Shown here: in pieces, positions 18,434-28,010 of the stretch
Numbering within the stretch: the first letter of the stretch is position 1
Layout: the number at the start of each line of letters is the position of its first letter
Assembly: GCA_963835685.1 (NCBI GenBank)
Contig: CAWIGI010000016.1
Coordinates: 62,001 to 126,000 of the forward strand
Direction: 5' to 3'
DNA length: 64,000 nucleotides
From: DATAGF01 sp963835685
GTDB taxonomy: Bacteria > Actinomycetota > Thermoleophilia > Miltoncostaeales > Miltoncostaeaceae
Position numbers and translations under genes: made by a program
Notes under the pieces: generated by a model
The model's database searches: none
Seen by the model: the letters and a program-made list of their open reading frames with translations, nothing else
Told to the model about the DNA's origin: nothing

Positions 18434-20127
18434 TGCCCGGGCCGAGGGGCCTGCTCGTCCTCGCCGTGACGCTGGTCTCCGGGCTCGCGTGGACCGGCGG
18501 CGCCCAGGCCGCGGTCATCGGCGTCCCCCAATTCACCCTCTCGCCGTTCACGAAAGCAGAGGATTTCGCGGGCCTCCAAACGAGGATGACCCTCACCTGG
18601 CTGCCCCCGGCGTTCGTCCCGGCCACGCCGGCGGACAAGCAGGTAGTCGTCTGGAATAACCTCGACGGCGGCGCGCCGGTGATCTACCCGGTTCTGCCCA
18701 CCACCTCGCGGATTGCCCCGCCGGAGGGCGCGCTCCTGCGCAACGGCGGCCGGTACTCGATCACGGTGCTCGCATGCCAGACGGACACCTGCGCGGCGGA
18801 CTCGCCGCGGGCCACGGGGACGACCCGCATCGACGCCACAAGTCCGAGCGGCACGATGGAGATCAACGGTGGCGCGGTGTGGACGAACGACCGGAACGTC
18901 ACCCTCAACCTCGCCGCGACCGACCCGCTGATCGGCGGCGTCCCCGGCACGTCGAGCGGCGTCACCGAGTCGGCGACCGACATCGACGGGGATGGGACCA
19001 CCCCGTGCATCCTCTTCGGCGACACCAGCGGGTGCCCGGTGCCCTTCGCCCCGACGGTGCCCGCCACCCTGACCGCGGGCGACGGGGTGAAGACGGTCGG
19101 GGTCAGGTTCGGCGACGGGGCCCGCGACAACACCGCGCCCTGCCCGAGCATCTGCACGCAACCCATCAGCGGCTTCATCGCCGGCAACGCGTCGGCGCTC
19201 GCAACCGACACGATCGTGCTCGACACCGTGAAGCCGGTCGCCATCGCGACCCAGGACCGCTTCACGCGTCGAGCGCGGCGGCAGGGTCAGCTTCGACGCG
19301 ACGACCTCCCTCGACACCGGCGGCGGCGGCGGCGTCCGGGGTGGATCCGGCCGCCACCACCTGGGCCTTCAAGGACGGGACCCCGACCGCGACCGGCGCG
19401 AAGGTGTCCCACGTCTTCACCCGGACGGGCACCTTCGTGGGCGAGCTGCGCGTGCGGGACCGGGCGGGCAACCTCTCCAATGCCCGCGCCTTCTCGGTGA
19501 CGGTCGAGCCCGGGCCGGGCGCGGCGGCGAGCGGCGGCAGCCTCGGCGGCGTGACCGGCTCGGCGGCCTTCCAGATCGACCGGCTGAAGGTCAGGGCGCG
19601 CTACATCAGGAGCCGGCTCTCCGGGTCGATCGCGCTCCACGGCTCCTCCACCCGGCCCGGCGCCCTGCGCGCGGAGTTCCGGCGGAGGGCGGGCGGCCCC
19701 CTGCTGGCCAGGGCGGCGGCCCGGCGCCTTCTCGCCGGGCCGTTCGCGCGGACGGTGAAGCTGCCGGCGCGCCTCGTTCCCGGCGACCTACCGAATCGCG
19801 TTCGTCGGCCCGGGCGGGACCCTGGGGACGAGCCTCACGCTGCGCGCGCCGCGCGAGGGCGTCATCAGGACCGGTCGCGTGAGCCTCTCCGGTGGCCGCG
19901 CGGTCGCCCTGTTCGGCATGGCGGCCCAGCCGGTGCGCTCCCTGCGCGGACGGCTCGTCGTCTCGTGGTCGCAGGGGGGCCGCGGGCTCGGCTCGGTCCC
20001 GGTCACGGCCGGCGCGCTGATCCACGCCACGCTCCCGGCCGGAGCCGTCGTCTCGGCCGGCCGGCTGCGGGCGGAGCTGCGGGCGGGCCGCACCGTCGTC
20101 GGCAGCGCCGCGACCCGGGTCCGGTAG
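18433..20127 (+). CDS. secreted PKD-like protein (copy 2)
   Basis: This is the better preserved copy of the PKD-like protein. It has a signal peptide (LLVLAVTLVSGLAW, AQA cleavage), VIGVPQFTLSPFTKAEDF, and a fibronectin-like stretch (LTWLPPAFVPATPADKQVVV, RYSITVLACQTDTC). A segment NDRNVTLNLAATDPLIGG and a PKD-like domain (TWAFKDGTPTATGAKVSHVF) follow, then a C-terminal domain ending VVGSAATRVR. One-base breaks occur near 19265 and 19790. Its four cysteines in the first half could form disulfides, consistent with export. About 560 residues when read through. The gene is translationally coupled to the upstream propeller gene by TGATG. Confidence 0.75.
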
Positions 20128-20140
20128 AGGAGAGCCTCCC

Positions 20141-21920
20141 GTGTCCCCGAGAATGCGTTCCGAGTTCTGCGATCGCGGGTGGTGGGGGGTGACGCTGCTC
20201 CTCGCCGGGACGCTCGTGTTGCTGGTGGCGACGGCCGCCTGGGCGGTCGGCGAGCTGACCCAGAAGCCCGGCACGGCGGGCTGCATCTCGGAGATCGGCA
20301 CCGGCGGCGCGTGCGTCGACGGCAGGGCGCTCGATGGCGCCATCGGCGTCGCCGCAAGCGCCGACGGCAAGAGCGTCTACGTCGCCTCGATCGCAGTCCG
20401 ACGCCGTCGCGGTGTTCGACCGCGACCCGGCCGCCGGGGCGCTGGCGCAGAAGGCGGGCGCGGTCGGTTGCGTCGCCGAAGACGGGACGGGCGGCACCTG
20501 TCAGGACGGGAAAGGCGCTCGACGGCGCCTCGCGGCGTGGCCACGAGCGGGGACGGCAAGAGCGTCTACGTCGCCTCCGCCAACTCCGACGCCGTCGCGG
20601 TCTTCGACCGCGACCCGGCCACCGGGGCGCTGGCCAGAAGGCGGGCACTCGAGGGCTGCGTCTCAGAGAACGGCAGCCCGGGGACGGCTGCCTGGGTGGA
20701 ACGGGCTCGACGGCGCCGCGGCGTCGCGGTGAGTCCGGACGGCACGAGCGTCTACGTCACTGGCAACCTGTCCGACGCGGTCGCGATCTTCGAGCGCGAC
20801 CCAGCGACCGGGGCGCTGAGGCAGAACCCGGCGACGGCGGCTGCGTCTCAGAGCGGACGGCGGCACCTGCCAGGACGGGACGGCGCTCGACGGCGCGGTC
20901 AGCGTCACCATGAGTCCGACGGCACGAGCGTCTACGTCGCCTCCTTCGACTCCGACGCGGTGGCGATCTTCGAGCGCGACGCGGCGACCGGGACGCTGAC
21001 CCAACGGCGGGCCAGGCGGGCTGCGTCTCCGAGGGCGGCACGGCGCGCCTGCCAGGACGGGACGGCGCTCGACGGCGTCTCGGGTCTGGCCATCAGCGCC
21101 GACGGCAAGAGCGTCTATGCGCCTCAGCGGACCCGACACCGTCGCGATCTTCGACCGCGACCCGGTGACCGGGGCGCTGGCGCAGAAGGCGGGCACGGCC
21201 GGCTGCGTCTCAGAGGACGGCACCGGCGGGGCCTGCCAGGACGGAACGGCGCTCGACGCCGCCCGCGACGTCGCCGTGAGCCCGGACGGCACGAGCGTCT
21301 ACGTCGTCTCGCGTGGCTCCGGCGCGGTCGGCCGATCTTCGATCGCGACCCGGCGACCGGGGCGCTGACGCAAAAGCCGGGCACGGCCGGCTGCGTCTCA
21401 GAGACGGAACGGGCGGCGCCTGCCAGGACGGCAGGGCGCTCGACGGCGCCATCGACGTCGCCGCGAGCCCGGATGGCAAGAGCGTCTACGTCGCCTCGTT
21501 CGTGTCCGACGCGGTCGCGATCTTCGACCCGGCGGGCCCGTCGCGCGGCTCCTCCGCCCCCGCCGGCGCGCGGCGGGGCGCGTCTCCACGCCTGGCCTCG
21601 TGAGGTGCCAGGGCGCGCGGGCGACGATCCTCGCCACCGGGCCGCGCACGCGCGGCACCCGGCGGCGCGACGTGATCGTGGGGCGCGCGGGTCGGGACAT
21701 CATCCGCGGCCTGGGCGGCAACGACCTGATCTGCGGTCGCGGCGGTCGCGACCTGCTGATCGGCGGCGCGGGCGCCGACCGGCTGCTCGGCGGGGCCGGC
21801 GCGGACCGGCTGCTCGGCGGCCGCGGCCGTGATCGTCTGGAGGGCGGTCCGGGTCGAGACAGCTGCCTGGGGGGCCTGGGCCGCGACCGCGGCGCATGCG
21901 AGGCGAAGCGAGGCCTCTAG
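20141..21920 (+). CDS. secreted YVTN-like seven-repeat propeller with RTX tail
   Basis: The GTG start has AGAGGAGAG upstream. The product begins with the shared signal segment (CDRGWWGVTLLLAGTLVLL). It then has seven repeats with SADGKSVYVAS, VAVFDRDPATGAL and KPGTAGC motifs, resembling YVTN/lactonase-type propellers. The tail is RTX-like (GRDLLIGGAGADRLLGG) after the linker CQGARATILAT. Cysteines recur once per repeat with GGACQDG, so inter-blade disulfides are likely. At least six one-base breaks fall between 20390 and 21410. This is the third propeller class in the array to carry the same tail. The remnant at 16650 may be a second, deleted copy. Confidence 0.72.
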
Positions 21921-21937
21921 TGCCCGGGGTGAGCGAC

Positions 21938-23225
21938 ATGCGCTGGACCCGTCTATTGCTCGCCGCGCCCGTCCTCGTCGTCGCGACGCCCTGTCGGGGT
22001 GCGTCGTGTGGAAGCCGCCGAAACCCATCAGGTCGGGACGATCGGCGACGTGCAGACGACCTTCACTGCGTGCGCCTCGGGGTCCTCAGGCTGCGCCGAC
22101 CTGGGGCACTCCCAGATCCCGGCCTTCCCGGGCACCGGCCAGATCCTGATCGGCGCGCTGGTCCCGGCGCGCGTCGGCCTGCCCGCCACGTTCACCACGA
22201 CCGGCCCGGAGGCTCTGGCTTTCTCCGAGAGCCCGAGCTACACGTCCGAGCTGCAGCGCCTCTCCCCGGCGGAGACCGGCTACCGCTGGGCCGGCTATAT
22301 CTCGCCGGTCACGAGCTACGCGAGCGACAGCGGCCCCCAGTCCCTGTCGGGCTCGCTCTCCCTCAGGCTTGGGCAGAGTGCCGACGGCAGCCCCTTCGTC
22401 GGCCCGCTCGCCGCCGACCTGGTGATCGGCGCGCGCCAGGTCTCGCCGGACTTCCCGGCCACCCGTCCGGTGGCCTGCGGGCCCTCGCTGCGCGCCCTCT
22501 TCGACGAGGACCCGGCGGAGGTGCCCGTGTCGGCTGTCATCTGCAATGACGACACCTTCGACTTCTTGGTGCCCACGCGCGACCTCGGCATCTTCTCGGG
22601 GAGGGCCACCGACAGCGCGCTGCCCGGGACGCTCGCCACCCTCCTGTTCACCCTGCGCTACTCAGGGCTGGCGGGAGGTCCCGGCGCGATCTACGGCCTC
22701 ACGGCGACCAGCACGCTGACCGGCGCCGAGCTCGCGGTCACCCCCGGCACCGTCGCGCCCGCGACCGACAGCACGAGCCAGGCGCTCGTCGCCGTCGGCG
22801 TTCCGGCCGGCGCGCAGGCCGGGACCTACGACGTGACGCTGACGGCCAGGCTGGCGAACGGCCAGGCCCGCACGGCCGTCGGCCGGCTCGCCGTGCTGGG
22901 CGGGGGCGGCGGCGTTGCGGGCGGCGGCGGCGGGCGGGCCGCTCGGCTGAGGATCAGCTTGGTGCTGCCGAAGCGGCTGTCGCTGGCGCAAGCGCGAACC
23001 AGGGGGATTGCCGTGCTGATCGGGGCGAGTCAGGCGACGACGGCACGGGTGCGCCTTCTGCAAGGACGCGCTCGGAAGCCGAAGGCATCCAAGCGGGTCC
23101 GCCTTCGCGCGCCCGGACCAACCAAGGTGGTGCTGCGAAGCGCCAAGCTGGTGACGGGTCCCTACCGGATCGTGATCACGGCCGACGGGCGCAGGTTCGT
23201 GCGGCGCGCGACGCTCGCGAGGTAG
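21938..23225 (+). CDS. secreted lipoprotein, unknown family (copy 1)
   Basis: The ATG at 21938 gives a lipoprotein signal: MRWTRLLLAAPVLVVA then LSGC, once a one-base break near 21990 is allowed; a second break near 22020 follows. A GTG at 21920 overlapping the upstream stop is an alternative start. The mature part contains FTACASGSSGCADLG, then a long beta-rich region, then AGTYDVTLTARLANGQ, which looks like an Ig-like domain. The C-terminus ends VTGPYRIVITADGRRFVRRA. I do not recognise the family. It is about half identical by eye to the next gene and closes the array with it. Confidence 0.68.
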
Positions 23226-23229
23226 CCGC

Positions 23230-24535
23230 GTGGGGAGTCGGAGATCGATCCGCTCCGCCCTCGCGGCCGCGCTCGTGAGCGTGAGCGCCCTCACGTCGGG
23301 CTGTGTCGTGTTCCAGGGGGGCCTCGACGCCGGCCCCCAGTCTCAGATCATCGGCGACTTCCCGGTGAAGCTCGTCGTCTGCGCATCCGGGTCTCCGGGA
23401 TGCCCCGACGGCGGGTACTCGCAGCTCCCCGCCCTCGACGGGACCGGACAGGTGCTGCTCGGCATCCGCCTCCAGACGAGCGTCAGCGTCCCGTCGTCCT
23501 TCACCTCCACGGGCCCCGAAGCCTTGGCCTTCACCCGGAGCCCCTCCTACGCCGCCGAGCTGCAGCGTCTCGCGCCCGCGGCCCCGGGCACCCGCTGGAT
23601 CGGGTTCATCTCGGCCGTGACCAACTACGCCTTCGAGAGCGGCCCGCAGTCCTTCCCGGTGCGGCTCCCCTACACGCTGGGCCGGGGCGCCGACGGGAGC
23701 CCCTTCAAGGGTCCGGTCGAGGGCGAGCTGCGGCTCGGCGGCCGTCAGGTGACCGCCGCGTTTCCCGGGTCACGCCCCGTGGTCTGCGGGCCCTCGCTCA
23801 CGGCGGTCTTCGACGAGGACGCATCGGCCGCGAACGAGCTCTACGTCATCTGCACGGACACCTTCGCCACGCACCTCGACCCGGTGCGGGACCTCGGCAT
23901 CCTGTCCGGGGCCGCCGCGAGCGGCTCGCCGGGCGGCCTCGCGGCCATGGCCTTCGAGCTGCGCTTCGCGGGCTCGGCGAGCCCGCTGGCGAACTTCGCG
24001 CTGACGGCGACGACCACGCTGCCGGGCGCCGCCGTCGCAGTCACGCCGGATGCGCTCATCCCAGCCGCCAACGGCGCCAGCCAGGCGCGCGCGGCCATCG
24101 GCATCCCGCCCGGCGCGCGGGCCGGGACCTACGACGTGACGCTGACGGCCCGGCTGGCGAACGGCCAGACCCGCACCGGCGTCGGCAGGCTCACGGTGCT
24201 CGGGGGGGCGACCGCCGGCGGCGGCGCCGGCACGCTCGGCCGCCTGCCCGCGCGGCTCAGGCTGACGACGGTCCTCCCCCGCGGGCTGTCGGCGGCGCAG
24301 GCACGCGCCAGGGGCATCGTCGTACTGATCGGCGCCAGCACAGCCCGGGAGAGCGCAGGTCCGGCTGTTCCAGGGTCGCGGCAAGAAGCCAAAGGCGAGG
24401 AAGAGCGTGCGCCTGCGGGTCCCCGGGCCCGTCCGAGTCGTGCTGAGGAGCAGGAAGCTGGTGAAGGGTCCCTACCGGATCGTCATCACGGCCGACGGAC
24501 GGAACTTCGTGCGGCGGGCGGCATTGACGAGGTAG
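23230..24535 (+). CDS. secreted lipoprotein, unknown family (copy 2)
   Basis: The GTG start lies four bases after the previous stop. The signal ends in ALTSGC, a lipobox that is acceptable though not ideal. The body parallels the upstream gene (VVCASGSPGCPDGGYSQLPA, GTYDVTLTARLANGQTRT) and ends GPYRIVITADGRNFVRRAAL before TAG at 24535. A one-base break near 24345 shifts the last 60 residues. Tandem copies of one lipoprotein next to secreted propellers suggest a surface anchor or receptor role, which is inference. Confidence 0.7.
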
Positions 24536-24618
24536 CCCGGTCACGGCCGTCATGCGGTAGCGCGCGGCCGAGGGCCGTCATAGAGTCGGCCGACGGCGTT
24601 CGACTCCGGAGGGACGCG

Positions 24619-24906
24619 ATGGCGGTGGCCGTGATCCTCGACTTCCCGGGCGCGACCCTGGAGCAGTACGACCAGGTCGTCGAGCTCATGGGCTTCACGA
24701 AGGGCGGTCCGGGCGCGCCCGGCGGCCTGTTCCATTGGGTGACAAAGACGGACGACGGCATCCGCGTGGTCGACGTCTGGGAGAGCCGCGAGACCTTCGA
24801 GCGGTTCGCTCAGGAGAAGATCGGCCCGCTCACGCAGCAGGTGGGCGTCACGGATCCGCCCCGGACGCGGTTCTGCGAGGTCTACAGCTACCTCACCGCA
24901 GCCTAG
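24619..24906 (+). CDS. small ferredoxin-like/ABM-type protein, 95 aa
   Basis: The 95-residue protein starts at an ATG preceded by GGAGGG. It begins with a strand-helix pattern (MAVAVILDFPGATLEQYDQV) and contains GGLFHWVTKTDDGIRVVDVW, typical of dimeric alpha-beta barrels of the antibiotic-monooxygenase type. Known relatives are small and often of unknown function. No catalytic residue can be assigned. It stands alone between the secreted array and the transhydrogenase operon. Confidence 0.72.
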   Translation: MAVAVILDFPGATLEQYDQVVELMGFTKGGPGAPGGLFHWVTKTDDGIRVVDVWESRETFERFAQEKIGPLTQQVGVTDPPRTRFCEVYSYLTAA

Positions 24907-24988
24907 GGACGGCCGGGGGGCCGGCCCCGGACGTTGACCTCCCCCCGCCCGTCCGGTAAACAGCCCCACCCCCTCACCGCCCTCCCCA

Positions 24989-26203
24989 GTGCCCGAGAAC
25001 TCATCCGCCCCCGCGCCCGAGGGGGCCCAACCACGACGCCCGCTCACCGTCGGCGCGCCCGCCGAGCTGCGCGAGGGAGAGCGCCGGGTGGCCGTCACGC
25101 CGGCGGTCGTCGCCGGCTACGTCAAGCTCGGGGCGAGCGTGGTGGTCGAGTCGGGAGCCGGAGAGGCGGCGGGGTTCCCCGACTCCGCCTACGAGGATCG
25201 CGGCGCGGTCATCGGCACCCGCGAGGACGCGCTGGGGGCCGACGTGGTGGCCTGCGTACGCGTGCTCGGGGGGGACCCCGCGAGCCCCGACCTCGCCCGG
25301 CTGCGCGCCGGCCAGGCGATCGTGGGGATGGCGGCGCCGCTCGCGGCGCCCGAGGTGTCCGCCGCCGTGGCCTCGCGCGGCGCCGCCCTCTTCTCGCTGG
25401 AGCTCCTGCCGCGCACCACGCGCGCGCAGTCGATGGACGTCCTGAGCTCCCAGGCCAACATCGCCGGGTACCGCGCGGTCCTGATCGCCGCCCAGGCCCT
25501 GCCGAAGCTCTTCCCCCTGATGACGACCGCCGCGGGCACCATCGCGCCGGCGCGCGTCTTCGTCGTCGGCGCGGGGGTCGCGGGGCTGTCGGCGATCGCC
25601 ACGTCGCGGCGCCTGGGCGCCGTGGTCGAGGCCTACGACGTGCGCGAGGCCGCCAAGGAGGAGGTCCAGAGCCTGGGCGCCCGCTTCGTCGAGCTGCCCC
25701 TCGAGACGGGCCAGGAGGGCTCGGGATCGGGGGCGTACGCAACCGCGATGAGCGACGAGGCCCTGGCCCGCCAGCGCGAGCTGATGCTGAAGACCGTCGC
25801 GGCGAGCGACGTGGTGATCACGACGGCCCAGGTGCAGGGGGCAAAGGCGCCGGTCCTGATCACCGCGGAGATGGTCGAGGCCATGAGCCCCGGCTCGGTG
25901 GTCGTGGACCTGGCGGCCGAGCAGGGCGGCAACGTCGAGCCGAGCCTGCCGGGCAGGACCGTGGACGTCGGCGGCGTGAGCGTGATCGGCCCGGTCGACG
26001 TCCCCTCCAGCGTCCCCCACCACGCGAGCCTCATGTACGCGAAGAACGTCGCCAACTTCGTCGCCCTGCTCGTGCGCGACGGGGCCCTCGCGCTCGACAC
26101 CGAGGACGACCTGGTGGCCGGCTGCGCGGTCGCCCGCGGCGGGGAGGTCGTCGACGAGCGCGTGCGCGCCGCTCTCGGCGCCAGGGAGGAGGTCGCGACG
26201 TGA
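24989..26203 (+). CDS. pntAA: NAD(P) transhydrogenase subunit alpha 1
   Basis: The 404-residue protein is the NAD(H)-binding domain I of proton-pumping transhydrogenase. It has GERRVAVTP near residue 30, the LLPRTTRAQSMDVLSSQANI segment, and the NAD Rossmann motif VVGAGVAGLSAIATSRRLGA. The mobile loop region includes SGSGAYATAMSD. It is soluble and docks to the membrane subunits. The GTG start lies after a CTCCCCA stretch without a clear ribosome site. The stop overlaps the pntAB start (GTGA). Splitting of alpha into two genes, as in Rhodospirillum and many actinobacteria, is clear here. Confidence 0.93.
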   Translation: MPENSSAPAPEGAQPRRPLTVGAPAELREGERRVAVTPAVVAGYVKLGASVVVESGAGEAAGFPDSAYEDRGAVIGTREDALGADVVACVRVLGGDPASPDLARLRAGQAIVGMAAPLAAPEVSAAVASRGAALFSLELLPRTTRAQSMDVLSSQANIAGYRAVLIAAQALPKLFPLMTTAAGTIAPARVFVVGAGVAGLSAIATSRRLGAVVEAYDVREAAKEEVQSLGARFVELPLETGQEGSGSGAYATAMSDEALARQRELMLKTVAASDVVITTAQVQGAKAPVLITAEMVEAMSPGSVVVDLAAEQGGNVEPSLPGRTVDVGGVSVIGPVDVPSSVPHHASLMYAKNVANFVALLVRDGALALDTEDDLVAGCAVARGGEVVDERVRAALGAREEVAT

Positions 26204-26529
26204 CCAACGAGGTCATCATCACGAGCCTCTTCGTCTTCGCGGTCGCCGCGTTCCTGGGCTTCGAGCTGATCCGGCGCGTGCCGAAGCTGCTGCACACGCC
26301 GCTGATGGCGCTGACGAACGCCCTGTCGGCCATCGCCCTGGTCGGCTCGATCGTGATCCTCGGCCAGTCCGAGACCACCTACGCCCAGGTACTGGGCTTC
26401 ATCGCCGTCATCGCCTCGACCATCAACGTGGTCGGCGGCTTCCTGATCACCGACCGCATGCTGAGGATGTTCCGCACGCGCGAGCGCCCGCGGCCGGCGC
26501 CGTCCTCCGACGACGGGACGCCCCCGTGA
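26200..26529 (+). CDS. pntAB: NAD(P) transhydrogenase subunit alpha 2
   Basis: The 109-residue protein is the small membrane part of alpha (domain IIa). It has about three membrane segments: VIITSLFVFAVAAFLGFEL, ALTNALSAIALVGSIVILG and VLGFIAVIASTINVVGGFL. The motif HTPLMALTNAL is the family hallmark. It overlaps pntAA and pntB by four bases each, so the three genes are translationally coupled. Confidence 0.92.
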   Translation: MTNEVIITSLFVFAVAAFLGFELIRRVPKLLHTPLMALTNALSAIALVGSIVILGQSETTYAQVLGFIAVIASTINVVGGFLITDRMLRMFRTRERPRPAPSSDDGTPP

Positions 26530-27938
26530 GCCGCATGGACTGGATCAACCTGGCGTACCTGGTCGCGGCGCTCGGCTTCGCCTTCTCGCTGAAGTGGATG
26601 ACCTCGCCGCAGACCGCGCGGCGCGGCGTGCTGGCCGGCGAGGTCGGGTTCGCCATCGCCATCGTGGCGACGCTCTTCTGGCCCGGACATGACGACCGAG
26701 GGCTACGTGCTGATCGCCGTCGCGGCGCTGATCGGCGCGGCCATCGGCGTGCCGCTGGGCCTGCTCGTCCCGATGACGGCCATGCCGCAGCGGATCGCGC
26801 TCTCGCACGCCTTCGGCGGCCTGGCGGCCGCCCTGGTGGGGGTCGCGCACTACTACCTCGAGCACGAGGACTTCAACGAGTTCACGACGGCCGTGCTGGG
26901 GATCGAGATCGTGCTCGGGTTCCTCGTCTTCACGGGCAGCCTGATGGCGGCGGGGAAGCTGCAGGAGTGGCTGCCCCAGCGGCCGATCGTCTATCCCGGG
27001 CCAGAACGCGGTGAACTTCGCGGTGCTCGGGAGTGGCGCTCGCGCTGGTCGTCGTGCTCGTGGCCGACCCGGGCCAGACCTGGATCGTGCCCGTCATCGC
27101 GGTCCTGGCGCTGGCGTTCGGCGTGTTCCTGATCATCCCGATCGGCGGCGCCGACATGCCGACCGTCATCGCCCTGCTCAACGGCTACGCCGGCCTGTCG
27201 GCCGCCGCCCTCGGCATCGTGCTCGAGAACAAGCTCCTGATCGTGGCCGGGGCCCTCGACGGGGCGTCGGGGATCATCCTCGCGATCATCATGTGCCGGG
27301 CGATGAACCGCTCCTTCCGCAACGTGCTCTTCGGCGCGTTCGGGGCGGTGGACGCGGTCGGCGCGGGCGTCGACCCCGCCGAGCTCGGCACGGTGCGGTC
27401 CGCCTCGACCGACGAGGCCGCCGAGCTGATGAAGATGGCCCGCTCGATGGTGATCGTGCCCGGCTACGGGATGGCCGTGGCCCAGGCCCAGCACAAGGTG
27501 CGCGAGCTGGCCGACGCGCTCGAGAAGGAGGGCGTGGAGGTCCGCTTCGCCATCCACCCCGTCGCCGGCCGCATGCCCGGCCACATGAACGTGCTGCTGG
27601 CCGAGGCCAACGTGCCGTACGAGCAGCTGCTCGACATGGACGAGATCAACGCCGACTTCCCCCAGACCGACGTGGTGCTCGTGCTGGGGGCCAACGACGT
27701 GGTGAACCCGGCCGCCCGCCACGACTCCGGAAGCCCCATCTACGGCATGCCGATCCTCGAGGTCGACAAGGCCGCCTCGATCTTCGTGGTCAAGCGGAGC
27801 ATGCGGGCGGGCTTCGCCGGCATCGAGAACGAGCTCTTCTTCAACGAGAAGACCCAGATGGTGTTCGGCGACGCCAAGGCGGTGGTCGGCGAGCTGGCGG
27901 CGGAGGTGAGCGGCCAGAAGGACGCGATCAGCCTCTAG
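26526..27938 (+). CDS. pntB: NAD(P) transhydrogenase subunit beta, frame broken
   Basis: This subunit carries the membrane domain IIb and the NADP-binding domain III. The N-terminal half shows membrane segments and family motifs such as MPQRIALSHAFGG. The C-terminal half has the NADP loop VPGYGMAVAQAQ, MPGHMNVLLAEA, and DVVLVLGANDVVNPAA. Two one-base breaks occur, near 26685 and near 27010, both inside otherwise perfect family sequence, so I read one protein of about 470 residues. The operon exchanges reducing equivalents between NADH and NADP at the cost of the proton gradient. Confidence 0.9.
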
Positions 27939-28010
27939 ATGGGGTCAACCGGCCCGGCCTCGCGCGGGTAGGATCAGGCAACCCTGCCCGACGAGGAGCG
28001 AGCCGTCCGC

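Larger units (their letters stand above)
13264..20127 (+). repeat. tandem segmental duplication of a two-gene unit
   Basis: The pair delta-60/RTX gene plus PKD-like gene occurs twice: 13264-16636 and 16759-20127. Signal sequences, domain order, junction sequence and long coding stretches match. The same TGATGCCCGGG junction joins the two genes in both copies. The copies have diverged enough to differ in repeat sequences, so this is not a simple assembly duplicate. Confidence 0.8.
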
